Positions 24,855 to 39,241 are shown, numbered from the stretch's first letter. The stretch is DNA of 64,000 nt from Epiperipatus broadwayi (GCA_028023455.1 JAQFVV010000185.1:1191239-1255238); one strand, 5' to 3'. The notes: generated from the sequence alone by a model not told the origin. Numbers and translations: made by a program.

Positions 24855-25625
24855 TTAATAATTTTTGTCTCTCTTACACCTTACTAATCGATGATCACTT
24901 CCTGTGTTAAATTTATTAAGAACATTACAATCTTGAAATATGTATTTCCTGTTAGTCAAAATATAATCGAATTCTGCTGTACCTTCATTTGGATGCTTCC
25001 ATGTCCATTTCCTTTTAACATTTTTCTCAAAAAAAGTATTCATAATATAAATTTTTTCTTTGTCTGCAAACTCCACAAGTCTATGTCCTCTCTTATTTCT
25101 ATTACCATAACCAAAATTCCCTACAGCACTTTCATCTTTCATTTGTTTACCAATTCTAGCATTAAAGACATCCATAACAATTTTAAAATGTTGTTTACTT
25201 TGATCAAAAGCCTTTTGTACATCCATATAAAAATCTTCTACTAATTCATCACTATGAAAACTTGTTGGGGCATAAACCTGAATTATCTGCATTTGGTATC
25301 TGCTATTAAGTTGTATAATTAATCTTGCCATTCTGTCCGATACACCATCAATCTCCACAATATTTTTCTTCCACTTTTTATTTATAATGCATCCTACTCC
25401 ACTTGTATTTCCAATATTTGTGCCTTTATAATAGAGTATATGTCCACTTTTTAATTCAATTGTCTCTTCACCTTTTCTTCTAACTTCATAAAGTCCAATA
25501 ATGTCCCATTTAATATAAGACAGTTCTTCTAATTCTTTCAATCTTCCTTCGCTTGAAAGTGATCTGCAGTTGTAAGTACCTAAATAAAAGGTCATCATCA
25601 AATGGCAGCCTGAGTCCACAATCAT
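24855..25625 (-). pseudogene. RTE endonuclease domain (apurinic-type), mutated active site
   Basis: 256-residue open frame with the exonuclease III/AP-endonuclease fold characteristic of RTE elements. Visible blocks in order: YLGTYNCRSL (about residues 14-23), the Glu-containing IIGLYEVRR (41-49), SDRMARLIIQL (95-105), VYAPTSFH, then KIVMDVFNARIG where the family has GDFNAKIG, and the terminal GSDHRLV (catalytic Asp-His, about 242-248). The catalytic Gly-Asp of GDFN is changed to Asp-Val, so the nuclease should be inactive unless this is a shifted alignment. The start used is the first Met of the frame; RTE proteins usually begin close to this point. Its normal role is to nick the target DNA for target-primed reverse transcription. 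Confidence 0.85.
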
Positions 25626-25734
25626 GGGATTCTTAACACTCTACACCTTTGGCTACCAACCACTGCCTTGGTTGATGACTTTACAGCCTCCTGGGAATAA
25701 GGGCCATGCTTTATTTTTGTCTGTCCTAACTGTG

Positions 25735-25736
25735 TG

Positions 25737-25827
<91 letters not shown>
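25735..25827. repeat. (TA)n microsatellite
   Basis: Long TA run between the RTE 5' end and the PLT1 copy. The frames on both strands here are translated repeat. Confidence 0.97.
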
Positions 25828-25829
<2 letters not shown>

Positions 25830-26118
25830 AGTATCTGAATTAAGTTCAGACCCATATGATTTTTTCAGTTGGAGAGCTGACTTTAAAGACATGTAGATGT
25901 CTAAAAGTTTCAGATCTTCTTCTAACAATTATCTTTTAGATAAATGCTTTGCTTGAGCTGGTTTTTTAGATCTAATGTCCCAACTCCTCACTGAAGAGAC
26001 CCATAGGTCAAAACCGGTCTGGGGATGGGGACAATCCAAGATAAATGTGATTTGAATGCCTTCTCTTGTAGTAGCATTTATCATAAAAAAAAGCTTGTTT
26101 AGAGCTATTAGCACGCTC
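25828..26118 (+). repeat. PLT1 repeat copy between two (TA)n tracts
   Basis: Best preserved PLT1: TTCAGACCCATATGATTT near the start, TTTTAGATCTAATGTCCCAA in the middle, and AAGCTTGTTTAGAGCTATTA at the end. It is bounded on both sides by TA repeats. It carries the clearest hammerhead-like fold of the window (separate entry). The 61-codon minus frame 25,929-26,114 lies wholly inside and is not a gene. Confidence 0.8.
25985..26025 (+). ncRNA. Hammerhead-ribozyme-like motif in PLT1
   Basis: Blocks in order: TCCTCA (25,985-25,990) pairs with TGGGGA (26,020-26,025) as stem I, with one G-U; CTGAAGA (25,991-25,997) fits the CUGANGA core; GACC-CATA-GGTC is a perfect stem II; AAA (26,010-26,012) stands where GAA is required; A-CCGG-T (26,013-26,018) is a minimal stem III; C at 26,019 is the expected cleavage residue (H17). 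The only core departure is G12 to A, in the context TCAAAA for TCGAAA, a typical CpG-to-CpA decay. The layout, including the tiny stem III, is that of hammerheads known in PLE terminal repeats. As it stands it is probably inactive. Confidence 0.5.

Positions 26119-26160
<42 letters not shown>
26118..26160. repeat. (TA)n microsatellite
   Basis: TA run at the 3' end of the PLT1 copy. Confidence 0.95.
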
Positions 26161-26164
<4 letters not shown>

Positions 26165-26480
26165 AAAATATTATTATTTACTCAAACATTCATTATGTCT
26201 GATCAGGCACTGAGAAGAAAAACCATGGTGTTTCTTGATCTTAAACTCAGAGATAAAAAGTCAATAAACTCACCACGCTGGATAATGCATGTTGGCGAGC
26301 AGCCCATTTATGTTCATATACTATATGAATAATCACATAGTAATAACAGCTGCAATGACAAGAACGTATGGAGTGGACGTTAGGAATTTGCCCTTCTTGG
26401 TTCCTTTAAGGCCTCCAAGAGGAATCAAAGTGTCTTCTTTCAGTTAATAGCAAATTCCTTTCTGCAGCCATATATATATA
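26161..26480. other. Stretch of higher GC, unrecognised
   Basis: Contains GGATAATGCATGTTGGCGAG and GCAAATTCC words repeated in mirrored form (AGGAATTTGCCC / AGCAAATTCCTT at about 26,382 and 26,448), suggesting a small inverted repeat of about 80 bases. No gene. Confidence 0.35.
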
Positions 26481-26520
26481 TATATGATATTAATGTTTAA
26501 TACAGAATTATAGGCTAATT

Positions 26521-26573
26521 TCTTTTGTAGCACTTTTGAGGATTCCCAAGTAATCGAAGGCACTACAAAAGAA
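26521..26573. repeat. Short inverted repeat
   Basis: TTCTTTTGTAG and CTACAAAAGAA, 11-base perfect arms, about 30 bases apart. Confidence 0.75.
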
Positions 26574-26886
26574 TTTAAACTATAATATTCTATTTACTGT
26601 TAAATTATTTTTTATATATATAGTATTTTATAATGGTACTGTATTTTACATTTATTATCTATATATAATTAAAATTACCCCAAATTCCGACCAGCAAAAA
26701 TTAATATTACACCACAACCAAAGGTTTGTTTGTACAAGCAGACTTCTCAAGTGTAAAGAATTACAAAAAACAGCTTCTTTACAAGCAGCTGTCCCGGCTT
26801 AGTGGGTTCACTTTCCAGCTGATGCTGTGATGCGTGGAAAAATATATATGTATATATATATTATAAAACAATACTCAAAAATCCAT

Positions 26887-27216
26887 TTACTTCTCATTTA
26901 CCTTAATATTAAAATAACTCTTAAATAAGTTAATTGCTTCAGAATAATAAATTTTCAATAATAAAGATTCTTTAATTTTTTTTTTTTTTTTGATTTTATT
27001 TCTCTCAAAGAAGACAACCTTAGCTCCATCAAAATTAATAGTGTGACCTGTATCTTTTTCATGGGCATACATAGCAGAACTAAAATATCTATTTTTACCT
27101 CTACTTTTATGAACTTTTATTCTTTTATTTAAACTCAAACTACTCTGTCTTGTGTAGAACTTTTTACAAAAAAAAAAAAAACAGTGGATAAAATATACTA
27201 CACCAGGAATAGTCAT
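26887..27216 (-). pseudogene. PLE GIY-YIG endonuclease fragment, left arm
   Basis: 109-residue frame: GVVYFIHC (family: GVYxIxC) then four Phe and CKKFYTRQSSLSLNKRIKVHK, matching the PLE 'C..YIGQTxRxLxxRIxEHK' core with YIG changed to YTR, then MYAHEKDTGHTINFDGAKVVFFERN (the H..D..H block and following helix) and ESLLLKIYYSEAINL with the catalytic-type Glu. The Phe run is encoded by a 13-base homopolymer that seems to replace the second Cys region. The Gly loss and homopolymer make it inactive. GIY-YIG domains cut target DNA for PLE integration. Confidence 0.75.
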
Positions 27217-27297
27217 TCTATCAAAAATTTGCTTTGTATTATTTAATAAATTATTCAGTGTAATACCCTTCTTTTAATCAATTTTCTTAAAAGGGGT

Positions 27298-27690
27298 ATG
27301 ACACTGAATAATTTATTAAATAATACAAAGCAAATTTTTGATAGGAGGACTATTCCTGGTGTAGTATATTTTATCCACTGTTTTTTTTTTTTTTGTAAAA
27401 AGTTCTACACAGGTCAGAGCAGTTTGAGTTTAAATAAAAAAATAAAGGTTCATAAAAGTAGAGTTAAAAATAGATATCTTAGTTCTTCTATGTATGTCCA
27501 TGAAAAAGATACAGGCCACAGTATTAATTTTGATTGAGCTAAAGTTGTCTTCTTTGAGAGAAATGAAATCAAAAGAAGAATTAAAGACTCTTTATTATTG
27601 AAAATGTATTATTCTGAAGCAATTAACTTATTTAAGAGTTATTTTAATAAAAAGGGTGGATGGAAAGTAAATGGATTTGTGGGTAATGTT
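27298..27690 (+). pseudogene. PLE GIY-YIG endonuclease fragment, right arm
   Basis: Same protein segment as the left arm, read on plus: GVVYFIHC, Phe run, CKKFYTGQSSLSLNKKIKVHK (here the Gly of YIG is kept), YVHEKDTGHSINFD, a stop, then the AKVVFFERNEIKRRIKDSLL block and YYSEAINLFKSYFN. The homopolymer insert is shared with the other arm, so it predates the inversion. Confidence 0.75.
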
Positions 27691-27855
27691 TAATATTACA
27701 TAAATTGTGCAGTTTTTGTAGTTATTTACACTTAAGAAGTCTGCTTGTAGCAGTGAAACATTTGGTTGTGATTTAATATTATTTTTGTTGGTCTCATTGA
27801 ATTTTGGATTTGGGGTAATTTTAATTATATATTGACTAGTTCAGCTTTATGCTTG

Positions 27856-27917
27856 TAATATATATATATATTATATTGACTAGTTCAGCATATATATATA
27901 TATATATATATATGCTG

Positions 27918-27963
<46 letters not shown>

Positions 27964-27968
27964 ATGTG
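27856..27968. repeat. (TA)n and (TG)n microsatellites with a GTTCAGC/GCTGAAC hairpin
   Basis: TA tracts around GTTCAGCATATAT and ATATATGCTGAAC, which pair with each other, then TG units. Confidence 0.9.
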
Positions 27969-27999
27969 TGTGAAATGTTATCCAGAAATATCCGTGTAT

Positions 28000-30655
<2,656 letters not shown>

Positions 30656-30660
30656 TTACA

Positions 30661-30714
<54 letters not shown>

Positions 30715-30731
30715 AAAATATTTTTCACTTG

Positions 30732-30769
<38 letters not shown>

Positions 30770-30800
30770 AAATATCAAGTGAAAAATATTTTTTCTTCTT
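30661..30800. repeat. Foldback between (TA)n tracts
   Basis: AGAAAAAATATTTTTCACTTG and its reverse complement (CAAGTGAAAAATATTTTTTC) flank a second TA run; the first TA run (30,661-30,711) precedes them. The minus frame 30,633-30,851 is an artefact. Confidence 0.85.
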
Positions 30801-32155
30801 GCTAATCAATATCACTTGGGCTTCCTGGAATGCTTTCTTCACAGTTATCAATTGGATACTTAGTGATAATAATTTTCAATGATTATAATTAATTGTAACT
30901 TCAATAGATGAACTTTTTTTTAGTAATATATTTTTTAGAACAGTTAATAGATCAACAGAAATCATTTATAAAAATATCACAAAGTGTTAAGAAGTTACAG
31001 GACCCCCAATAGAATACTGAAATTTACTAAGCATCATAAGGCAAATAGCAAATTTTATAGTTTTTAATTGTTAATGTCTTTATAAAATAATTTTAAAAAT
31101 AGTGAGCAGAAAGAAAAAAGTAAGATGAAAATAAAAATAAAAACTTTCATTGGCAAATAATCCCATAAATTTACCTGGCATGGTAATAAATAATATTTGA
31201 AAACCAAAATGGAGAAATCAGAAAAGCCCTCATAGATAAATATATACAGTTTCTATTGACTGTTATCATCATAGAACAACCTAGTTCATTAGTATCACCT
31301 TATAAATGTAGTAATCATAAATCTAAAGGTCTCTGGTTTAATTTCTATGCTAGTATTATTATTGGTCAGATCATCTATTTCCGAAAAAGAGAGAGTAATA
31401 CAAGCTAAAAGTTGCATTATATATTAATTTGTGTCCTACTTACTATTTACTGTTGAATGTGTTTACAAAGTTTAAATGAACTTTAAATTTTTCTAAAAAA
31501 AAAAATATAACCAATAAAGTTTAGGCAATTACAGTAGTGCAAAATACAATGATATATAAAATGCCATGTTTACAAACATTCAGATGATTATGAAATACAA
31601 TGTTTGTTTATGTTATGCAATAATGACTACCCTATATTTGAACTTTATTGTAAAGTGTCATATGATACAATAATTAGAAAATATTGAACATTTTTTTAAA
31701 ATTGGAAGCAAATATAATATTTTCGTTTTGGGTCACACTCAATGACTTCTAAAATTTTTGAGTTGGAAATATTTTAATCTTATGAGAACTATTACCTAAC
31801 TAATTTATTTTTTATATTTTTTTGATATCTTTAGTTATTTGTTAAAAAAAGTAAAAATGAAATCGCTTTAGGTTTGGTTTAACATAGTGAAGGAATAACT
31901 TTATGATAGACTAATTTTATGTAAGTTTATGTAATGAGACATTTAATATTTAAAATTAAAGGTAGATCATAAATTAAAAAAAGACAACTAATATTTTCAT
32001 GTTTTAAAAGTGGGTATTTATGTTAAGTAATACAATTATATCAATTTCTAGAGATGTGAGTTCTTTGGGAATGAGATTTAAACAACCGTTTTTGCAAAAA
32101 AAAAAAGTAATAAAAACTCTCATTATAGAGTAGAGATTACAAACACTATTATTTA
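30801..32155. other. AT-rich stretch without recognised feature
   Basis: No gene, RNA gene or repeat that I can support. Confidence 0.45.
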
Positions 32156-32159
32156 AATG

Positions 32160-33105
32160 AGATATTTATTTTATATAGCGCAATGTTTATGAATTGTAAT
32201 AAACTAATGATCAGCTTTTCAAGCTAATGCACAATGCGCTTTATGAATCTTAATAATAAATTAATACTCTCATTTTCATCACAAGATAAAGTCTTTGTGA
32301 AAAAATAGAATGAATCCACCTATTCTTTCAACCCAAATGCTCAGTAAGGGCAAATCTTAAGTACTGGAAATGAGAGCATGCAGATATTAACCAATCACTT
32401 TAAATTACTTTTACTATGTCTGAATGAAAGATGACTGTGAAATTTACTAGAATTTATGATATATAAAATAAATATTTCATTTACATATTTTTAATTTCAT
32501 TTAAGAATGATGTATCATAAATTCTAGTAAGTTTTGCAGGCATCATTCATTCAGACATAGTAAAAATAATTGAAAGTGATTGGTTAATATCTTCATGCTC
32601 TCATTTCTAGTACTTAAGATTTGCCCATACTTAAGTGTTTGGGTTGAAAGAATAGGAGGATTCATTCTATTCTTTCACAAACACTTTATCTTGTGTTGGA
32701 AATGAGAGTATTTATTTATTATTAAGATTCATAAAGCACATTTGCTTTATCTTGAAAAGCTGATCATTAATTTATTACAATTCATAAACATCACACTATA
32801 TCAAATGAATATCTCATTTACATATGTTTAATTTCATTTAAGAATGACATATCATAAATTCTAGTAAATTTTGCAGGCATTATTCATTCAGACATAGTAA
32901 AAGTAATTTAAAGTGATTGGTTAATATCTTCACATTCGTATTTCCAGTACTTAAGATTTGCCCATAGGTAAGTGTTTGGGTTGAAAGAATAGGTGATTCA
33001 TTCTATTCTTTCACAAAGACTTTATCTTTTGTTGAAAATGAGAGTATTCATTTATTATTAAGATTCATAAAGCATAAGTGCATTAGCTTGAAAAGCTGAT
33101 CATAA
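32160..33105. repeat. Foldback plus tandem copy of a ~310-bp repeat
   Basis: Minus-oriented copy 32,160-32,487, plus copy 32,488-32,815 meeting it with essentially no loop, then a second plus copy 32,816-33,105. Shared words: CCAATCACTTTAAATTAC / GTAATTTAAAGTGATTGG, TTTCAACCCAAA / TTTGGGTTGAAAGAATAG, GATCAGCTTTTCAAG / CTTGAAAAGCTGATCA. Arms differ at scattered sites (old). No coding frame; family not recognised. Confidence 0.9.
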
Positions 33106-33599
33106 TTTTAAGTATTATTATTCTAAAATGTATATAATTGTGTTCCAATCTTTTTGATGTTAATTATACTTATATTATGCCCATATATTTGAAAGAGTGT
33201 TTTTAAGAGTATGAATTGACATTTCTTGTGCTACTTCAGCGCTATTTAGCATAACTTGAGTAATAAATAGATACAATATATTAGTGTTTTCTATATATAG
33301 ACTACATTTTGGCAAAGAGTGATCTTTAGTATTAAGTTGTTCATGAAAGTGTTTGTTAAATGCAAACAGAGAAAAAAGAAAAAAAAACAGCTGATAATTT
33401 ATAAGTTTAAGCAAACTAATAATTTAAGATTTGACAGCTAGTAGAAATTAATTAATTTTACTACTTTATAACTTTAAATACCATTTTACTGTGAAAGTTT
33501 AACAATATTAATTAATAGTTTTATTTATACCATTTTTATACTTTAAAATTAATCACAAATAGGGCTTTTTTATATAAGAAAAAAGATTTTGATACTTCA

Positions 33600-34085
33600 A
33601 AAACTAATATTATTCTGTCATATATAAAGGAAGTAACTGATAAAATTGATAATATTTAAAAAAAAAAATATCCAAACAATTCATACTACATTTAAAAAAG
33701 TAATATAATACTTTAAGACCCTAATGACAAAATTCCTTCTGAATATCATGGTGTATATGAAATTTCATCTGGAGTATGTTTATATTCATATATTGGCCAG
33801 ACCAATAGAAACATAAAAAAGAACAAACACATTTTGGCAGTTAGAGAAAAATCTAATTCATCACCCATTTATTGACACATTCAATTAACTAACCATGACA
33901 TAAATTTTAGTAAAACAATATTCTGGAAAAAATGAGTAATGTGATCAGAGATTACTAAGAAAAGCTACAGAGATTTATAAAATTCCTGAGTTCATAAATA
34001 AAAAGTGTGAATTAAAGAAAATTAGCAATATTTGGAAAAAGCTATTAGAAATTAAAGTATTTGTTAAAACTTCTCAGTCAATAGA
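33600..34085 (+). mobile_element. Penelope-like element 3' fragment (PLE-3)
   Basis: A broken reading frame on plus matches the end of a PLE protein: a degraded RT thumb/linker (VTDKIDNI, then DPNDKIPSEYHGVYEIS), the GIY-YIG core SYIGQTNRNIKKNKH at about 33,788-33,833, AVREKSNSSPIY, HIQLTNHDINFSKTIF and, after stops, the helical tail with KKCELKKISNIWKKL. The YIGQTNR motif is intact, but internal stops and frameshifts make the copy dead. Sequence differs from the other PLEs here, so it is a separate family. It is followed at 34,265 by an R1 foldback. Confidence 0.75.
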
Positions 34086-34264
34086 ATTTGAAAATGAGGA
34101 AAAAATAACAAAGGAAAAAAATGATTTTAAATCTCACCACACTCATTTCTATGATTTGAGGAAAAAAAAGCTACGAGAAAGGTACTTATTGTTGTACTGA
34201 AGCATCAGCTATTTAGCTATTATATTTTTATTATATGAAAACTTCTTACAAACCTGGAGCTTTA

Positions 34265-34438
34265 ATTGTAAATATAAGGGATTTGAACCCAGACATTCAA
34301 GTACCCACCGACTATCCACACTATCTCATACAACTAATACACATGACCACACAATGTAGAAAAATAACTAATGACCAATATAAAAAATTCATGCTAAATC
34401 AACACTAATCAGTTGGTCCAGATTATCATCTCCCCCCC

Positions 34439-34474
<36 letters not shown>

Positions 34475-34476
34475 CA

Positions 34477-34514
<38 letters not shown>

Positions 34515-34832
34515 CAGTGCTCACTTTATATTAAGATAGAAAATCTTTACACTTTAATGGACAGGCTTCAATCTATTCCAACCTCCAACTTTTCAGCCAT
34601 CCATATCATTGAAAAACTGACGATGGAAAGCCAAATCCCATGCTGATGCCAATATTATTGCCAAGCTCATGTTGACTTGAAGTCATTCTGACACCTCATA
34701 TATAGGACCATATATTGGTGAATATTTATCTTATCTGCATGTGTGTGGCCATGTGTATCAGTTGTATGAAATAGTGTGGATAGTTGGTGGGTGCTTGAAA
34801 GTCTGTGCTCAAATCCCCTATATTTATAAACA
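34265..34832. repeat. R1 SINE-like repeat foldback
   Basis: The left arm (minus orientation) begins at ATAAGGGATTTGAACCCAGA; its complement carries GGGTTCAAATCCC (34,290-34,278), a perfect pol III B box. The right arm ends GTGCTCAAATCCCCTATAT at about 34,828. Arms also share CCGACTATCCACACTATCTC / ATAGTGTGGATAGTTGGTGG. (TA)n tracts at 34,441-34,511 sit in the middle together with CAGTGCTCACTTTATATTAAG. Same family as 18,745-19,075 and 38,050-38,605. Confidence 0.75.
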
Positions 34833-35041
34833 ATGCCTATAAAATAATAATGTTGTGACTAGCTCAAAATACACTGCTAACATACATTATCTAATTAAAA
34901 ACCATATTTTTCAATAACTAAATATAAAAAAAAAAACTTATTAAATGAAAATATTATAACAATTAGGTTCATAGTAAATAATTAGGGTTCCAACTAGAAT
35001 ATTCAATCTATTTATTTCAATAATAAATTTAACTTAAAAAC

Positions 35042-35224
35042 TTGCTCAATATTATAAATAAAATTTGGTTCTATCAAAATAGCAAATACAGTTATGAAAC
35101 TCTTAACATGGGATGTTCAGTAAGGTACACAGGCTTAACCATTGATGATACACCTCTAAAGATGCATTTTCAATGGCATAAGAATAACACACCATCAAAT
35201 CTACATAACAAAACTACTGTGTAA
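35042..35224 (+). pseudogene. Possible GIY-YIG-like fragment
   Basis: A 60-codon frame includes MGCSVRYTGLTIDDTPLKMH, reminiscent of the start of a GIY-YIG domain (Cys, then YxGxT...LxxR..H). The Arg and Glu of the active site are not evident, and it is short. Could be a relic of another PLE or chance. Confidence 0.2.
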
Positions 35225-35766
35225 TACTCTCATTTCTTAAAAAAACACATATATAATAATTTTAAAATATGATTTATAAACTTATTAAAGAAATAACTAT
35301 AAATTACTTCATATTCCTTTAATAAAAATACTACTTGGACATTTGACATTAACTAATAATTTTCTTATTATTTTTCAATAGAAAATTTTTGATTCTCTTA
35401 AAATAATAATAATAATCTCAGGTTCATTTCGAACAAACTAATAACAAAATGAATTGATTAATTAACATACTGTAGTTAAATATGAGGAGGTATTTTACAT
35501 GATATCTAACCACTCTTACGAAATAATAATAACAATAAACAAGTAAAATAACTTAATGACTCTCAACATTAAATATATTTATTGATTAAAGTTTAGCAAT
35601 AAAACATAAATAATATAATAAAATTTTAAGTAAACATTGTACAATCTCTCATTAAAGTGATGTTCATAAAAATATATATAACGTATTTGAATATTGAACA
35701 ATATTAAGTATATCTTTCATTGGTGTTGTCAGTTTAAAAATAATTACCAATGATCTTATCTTCTAT

Positions 35767-35999
<233 letters not shown>

Positions 36000-36368
36000 A
36001 CTTTTTACTCAGTTAAATATAATAGAAATAATATCTCAGTAATCTTTAGAAATCATGTGCCAAAAAATATTTCAAATTATTAACATTTGCAAATCATGCA
36101 TATAGAATGAAAAATCAAATAAATAACATGCAGATAAATCACAACTCAACTAGAATATAAGTTTCAAAAAATAGTTAAATTTATTTGTAAATTAAATAAT
36201 ATTATATTATTAAAATAAAGTTTATAACATAATAAAAAATGTTTACAAAAGTAATATAAAAATTGACATTACTTAGCATTAAAAAAAATTACAGTAAATC
36301 TTACCAATAAAAGACAAAAATAAATAAGATATCCTTCACACTGGCCATTTCAAATAAAGTAAAACTTA

Positions 36369-36658
<290 letters not shown>

Positions 36659-37177
36659 TGTTATCCTCATTCAGTAAAAGTAATATTCTATTATTTTGTG
36701 TTGGGGACAGTTACAATAAATTTCCCAATTTTTTTAAAAAAAATAATATTACACTTATATTATTATAAAATATATTTTTTATAATGTAAGGCATCAATAT
36801 AAGTTTATATTTACAATACACTTCTTAAAATTTAACAGATAGTAATTAGTATGCAAGACCAGCTCCTTGGTGGCATTGTTTCTCTGCTAAAAACACACAA
36901 TTATATCGATCTGGGCCCAACTATTTTTAATTAAATTATTTTTACATTTTCTCTGACTTTTATTAAAATATTTTTAAATTTTCTCCACCTTTTTAAAAAA
37001 TATTTGGACATTTTATATGACTTTTTTATTCATCTTTTGGCATATTTTGACATTTGGTACAACATTTTTTTTGCTAATATTTTGATATTCTTGTAAATAA
37101 TTTTTGATACAAGATTTGATTGAAATATTTGTACATTTCCATTTTCAAAAATGGCAAAATTAAAAACATTGTGTAAT
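36659..37177. other. AT-rich stretch without firm feature
   Basis: Only a short TTGTTTCTCTGC word shared with the R3 copy near 46.2 kb. Confidence 0.4.
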
Positions 37178-37600
37178 ACAAATAAAGCCAAAACAAAAAT
37201 TGCCATATAGTATCCATAGTTTAAAAACAAACAAAAAAAAACAAAGTTAAAAAGTCAAAAGTTTTGATCTTAGTTGAACTTCTTTTGATGGAGATGGGGA
37301 GAACTAATTTGTCACAACCGAGACAAAAGATAGAGACAAAAGTTATTTTTGGTTTGTTTTTATTTTTAAAAAAAGGTTAATAAAATTGTTTTTTTTTTAA
37401 AAAAGTTTTAGTATATCAGCGGTATACAAATAAAGCCGAAACAAAAATCATCGTATAGCAAAAAAAAAAAAAGTCCCATATTTTTAAAAATAAAAAAAAA
37501 CCAAAAACACCAAAATTGAAAAAGTCAAAAGTTTTGATCTTATTTAAATGTTTTTTTGGTGGGGTGGGTGATTGACAAATAATTTGTCATCACTGATCAA
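37178..37600. repeat. Direct duplication, ~150-170 bp units 247 bp apart
   Basis: ACAAATAAAGCCAAAACAAA (37,178) and ACAAATAAAGCCGAAACAAA (37,426) begin two similar units that also share AAAAAGTCAAAAGTTTTGAT and a G-rich end. Second unit is A-rich and diverged. Confidence 0.75.
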
Positions 37601-37995
37601 ACCAAGTTTATGATTTCCAAAATTACTTGCAACCTCAGACATATTATTTGTCTCATAATTTACATGACTGTTTGCATGAGCTCTAGGAAAAGGTGCTTGG
37701 CCATGACATTTGCAATTTTTTCCACTTTCCTAAATTTGTAGGGAAGAACAGCAACAGTTTTACAATTATTAGTATCAAATATTATGTCAGGTAGGCAGTA
37801 ATATCTTTAATTAGAATGTATATTATAACAATTGTGTTTACCTCCACCCTCACATCATACAACAGTGATCTGTTAAGTGTATGTATTTTCATAGTGTTAT
37901 GAAGCATATTAGTAGGCCATAATATTGGTGTGCAATGCAATATATGCCTGCAGCAGCTAATATGAATAGTACTGTTCTATAGGACATATATCTCT
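37585..37995 (-). repeat. Dispersed repeat R3, minus copy
   Basis: Reverse complement matches 46,155-46,610 over about 410 bases: TGCATTGCACACCAATATTA, CACTATGAAAATA, TATGATGTGAGGGTG, GAAAAAATTGCAAAT and TTTTGGAAATCATAA. No coding frame. Confidence 0.75.
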
Positions 37996-38049
37996 CTGCA
38001 AAAGGACAGAAATATTGTCTATATCAAACTTAATTTAATTAGAAAGAAC

Positions 38050-38695
<646 letters not shown>

Positions 38696-39241
38696 CGAAA
38701 AGCCATTACATAGCTCTCTTGTCACGTAATAACTGGGTAGAATTTGATGGATTTTTACTTTTTACTTTCTAAATGGAAATATCTAGTACCTATCTACCAA
38801 CAAATATTGGATGCTAGTTATGTTGCTATAATTATGGTTATCTGAAAAAAATTCTAAACCTAAATTAAGTTCACCTTTTATGAAACCCTCATTTAAATCC
38901 AGCCATGAGAAATGGTCAACAGATTTTGCAATTTTACACCAAGACGGATTGTGCGTGTGTATATATATATACACACAAATTTTTTATAGCAATAACTTAT
39001 AATAAAAATGTAAAATAACTGCACGAAAGATTTTTGTCTTAATTTAATTTGTGAAATATATATATATTTAAATATTGTATCAATAAAAACAATAGGAATG
39101 TTTTTTTTTTTTTTTGAAAAAAAAATCTATTTGTAAATTAATAAACTTGTGAAATAACATTATATCTATCTGCAAATACCAACAAACTTAGTAAAATGGT
39201 TAAACAAAATAAATAAAAGAACTGTTTTACAAATCTGGTAG

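Larger units (their letters stand above)
22757..25740 (-). mobile_element. RTE-type non-LTR retrotransposon, near full length, inactivated
   Basis: Read on the minus strand this is one LINE in the RTE order: 5' region (25,740-25,626), endonuclease (25,625-24,855), linker and RT fingers (24,741-24,032), RT palm (23,981-23,298) and C-terminal region (23,248-22,790). The protein is broken by at least four frameshifts or stops. The 3' end follows the RTE pattern: very short UTR and a microsatellite-like tail, here two copies of an ATAATGGTTGATGATATA-type unit running into TA repeats at 22,757-22,800. The 5' end abuts a (TA)n tract. Younger-looking than the other LINEs because most motifs are still readable. 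Confidence 0.9.
26665..27855. mobile_element. Penelope-like element foldback (PLE-2), two head-to-head 3' fragments
   Basis: The same PLE C-terminal region and PLT2 terminal repeat occur in both orientations, meeting around 27,270-27,290 (ATACCCTTCTTTT ... AAAAGGGGTAT). Left arm: PLT2 at 26,665-26,780 (ATTAAAATTACCCCAAATTC), coding 26,887-27,216 on minus. Right arm: coding 27,298-27,690 on plus, PLT2 at 27,715-27,840 (TTTGGGGTAATTTTAATTAT). The left arm has extra sequence at about 26,780-26,870 (GTCCCGGCTTAGTGGGTTC). The centre is upstream of the GIY-YIG domain, so neither arm keeps the RT. Confidence 0.85.
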
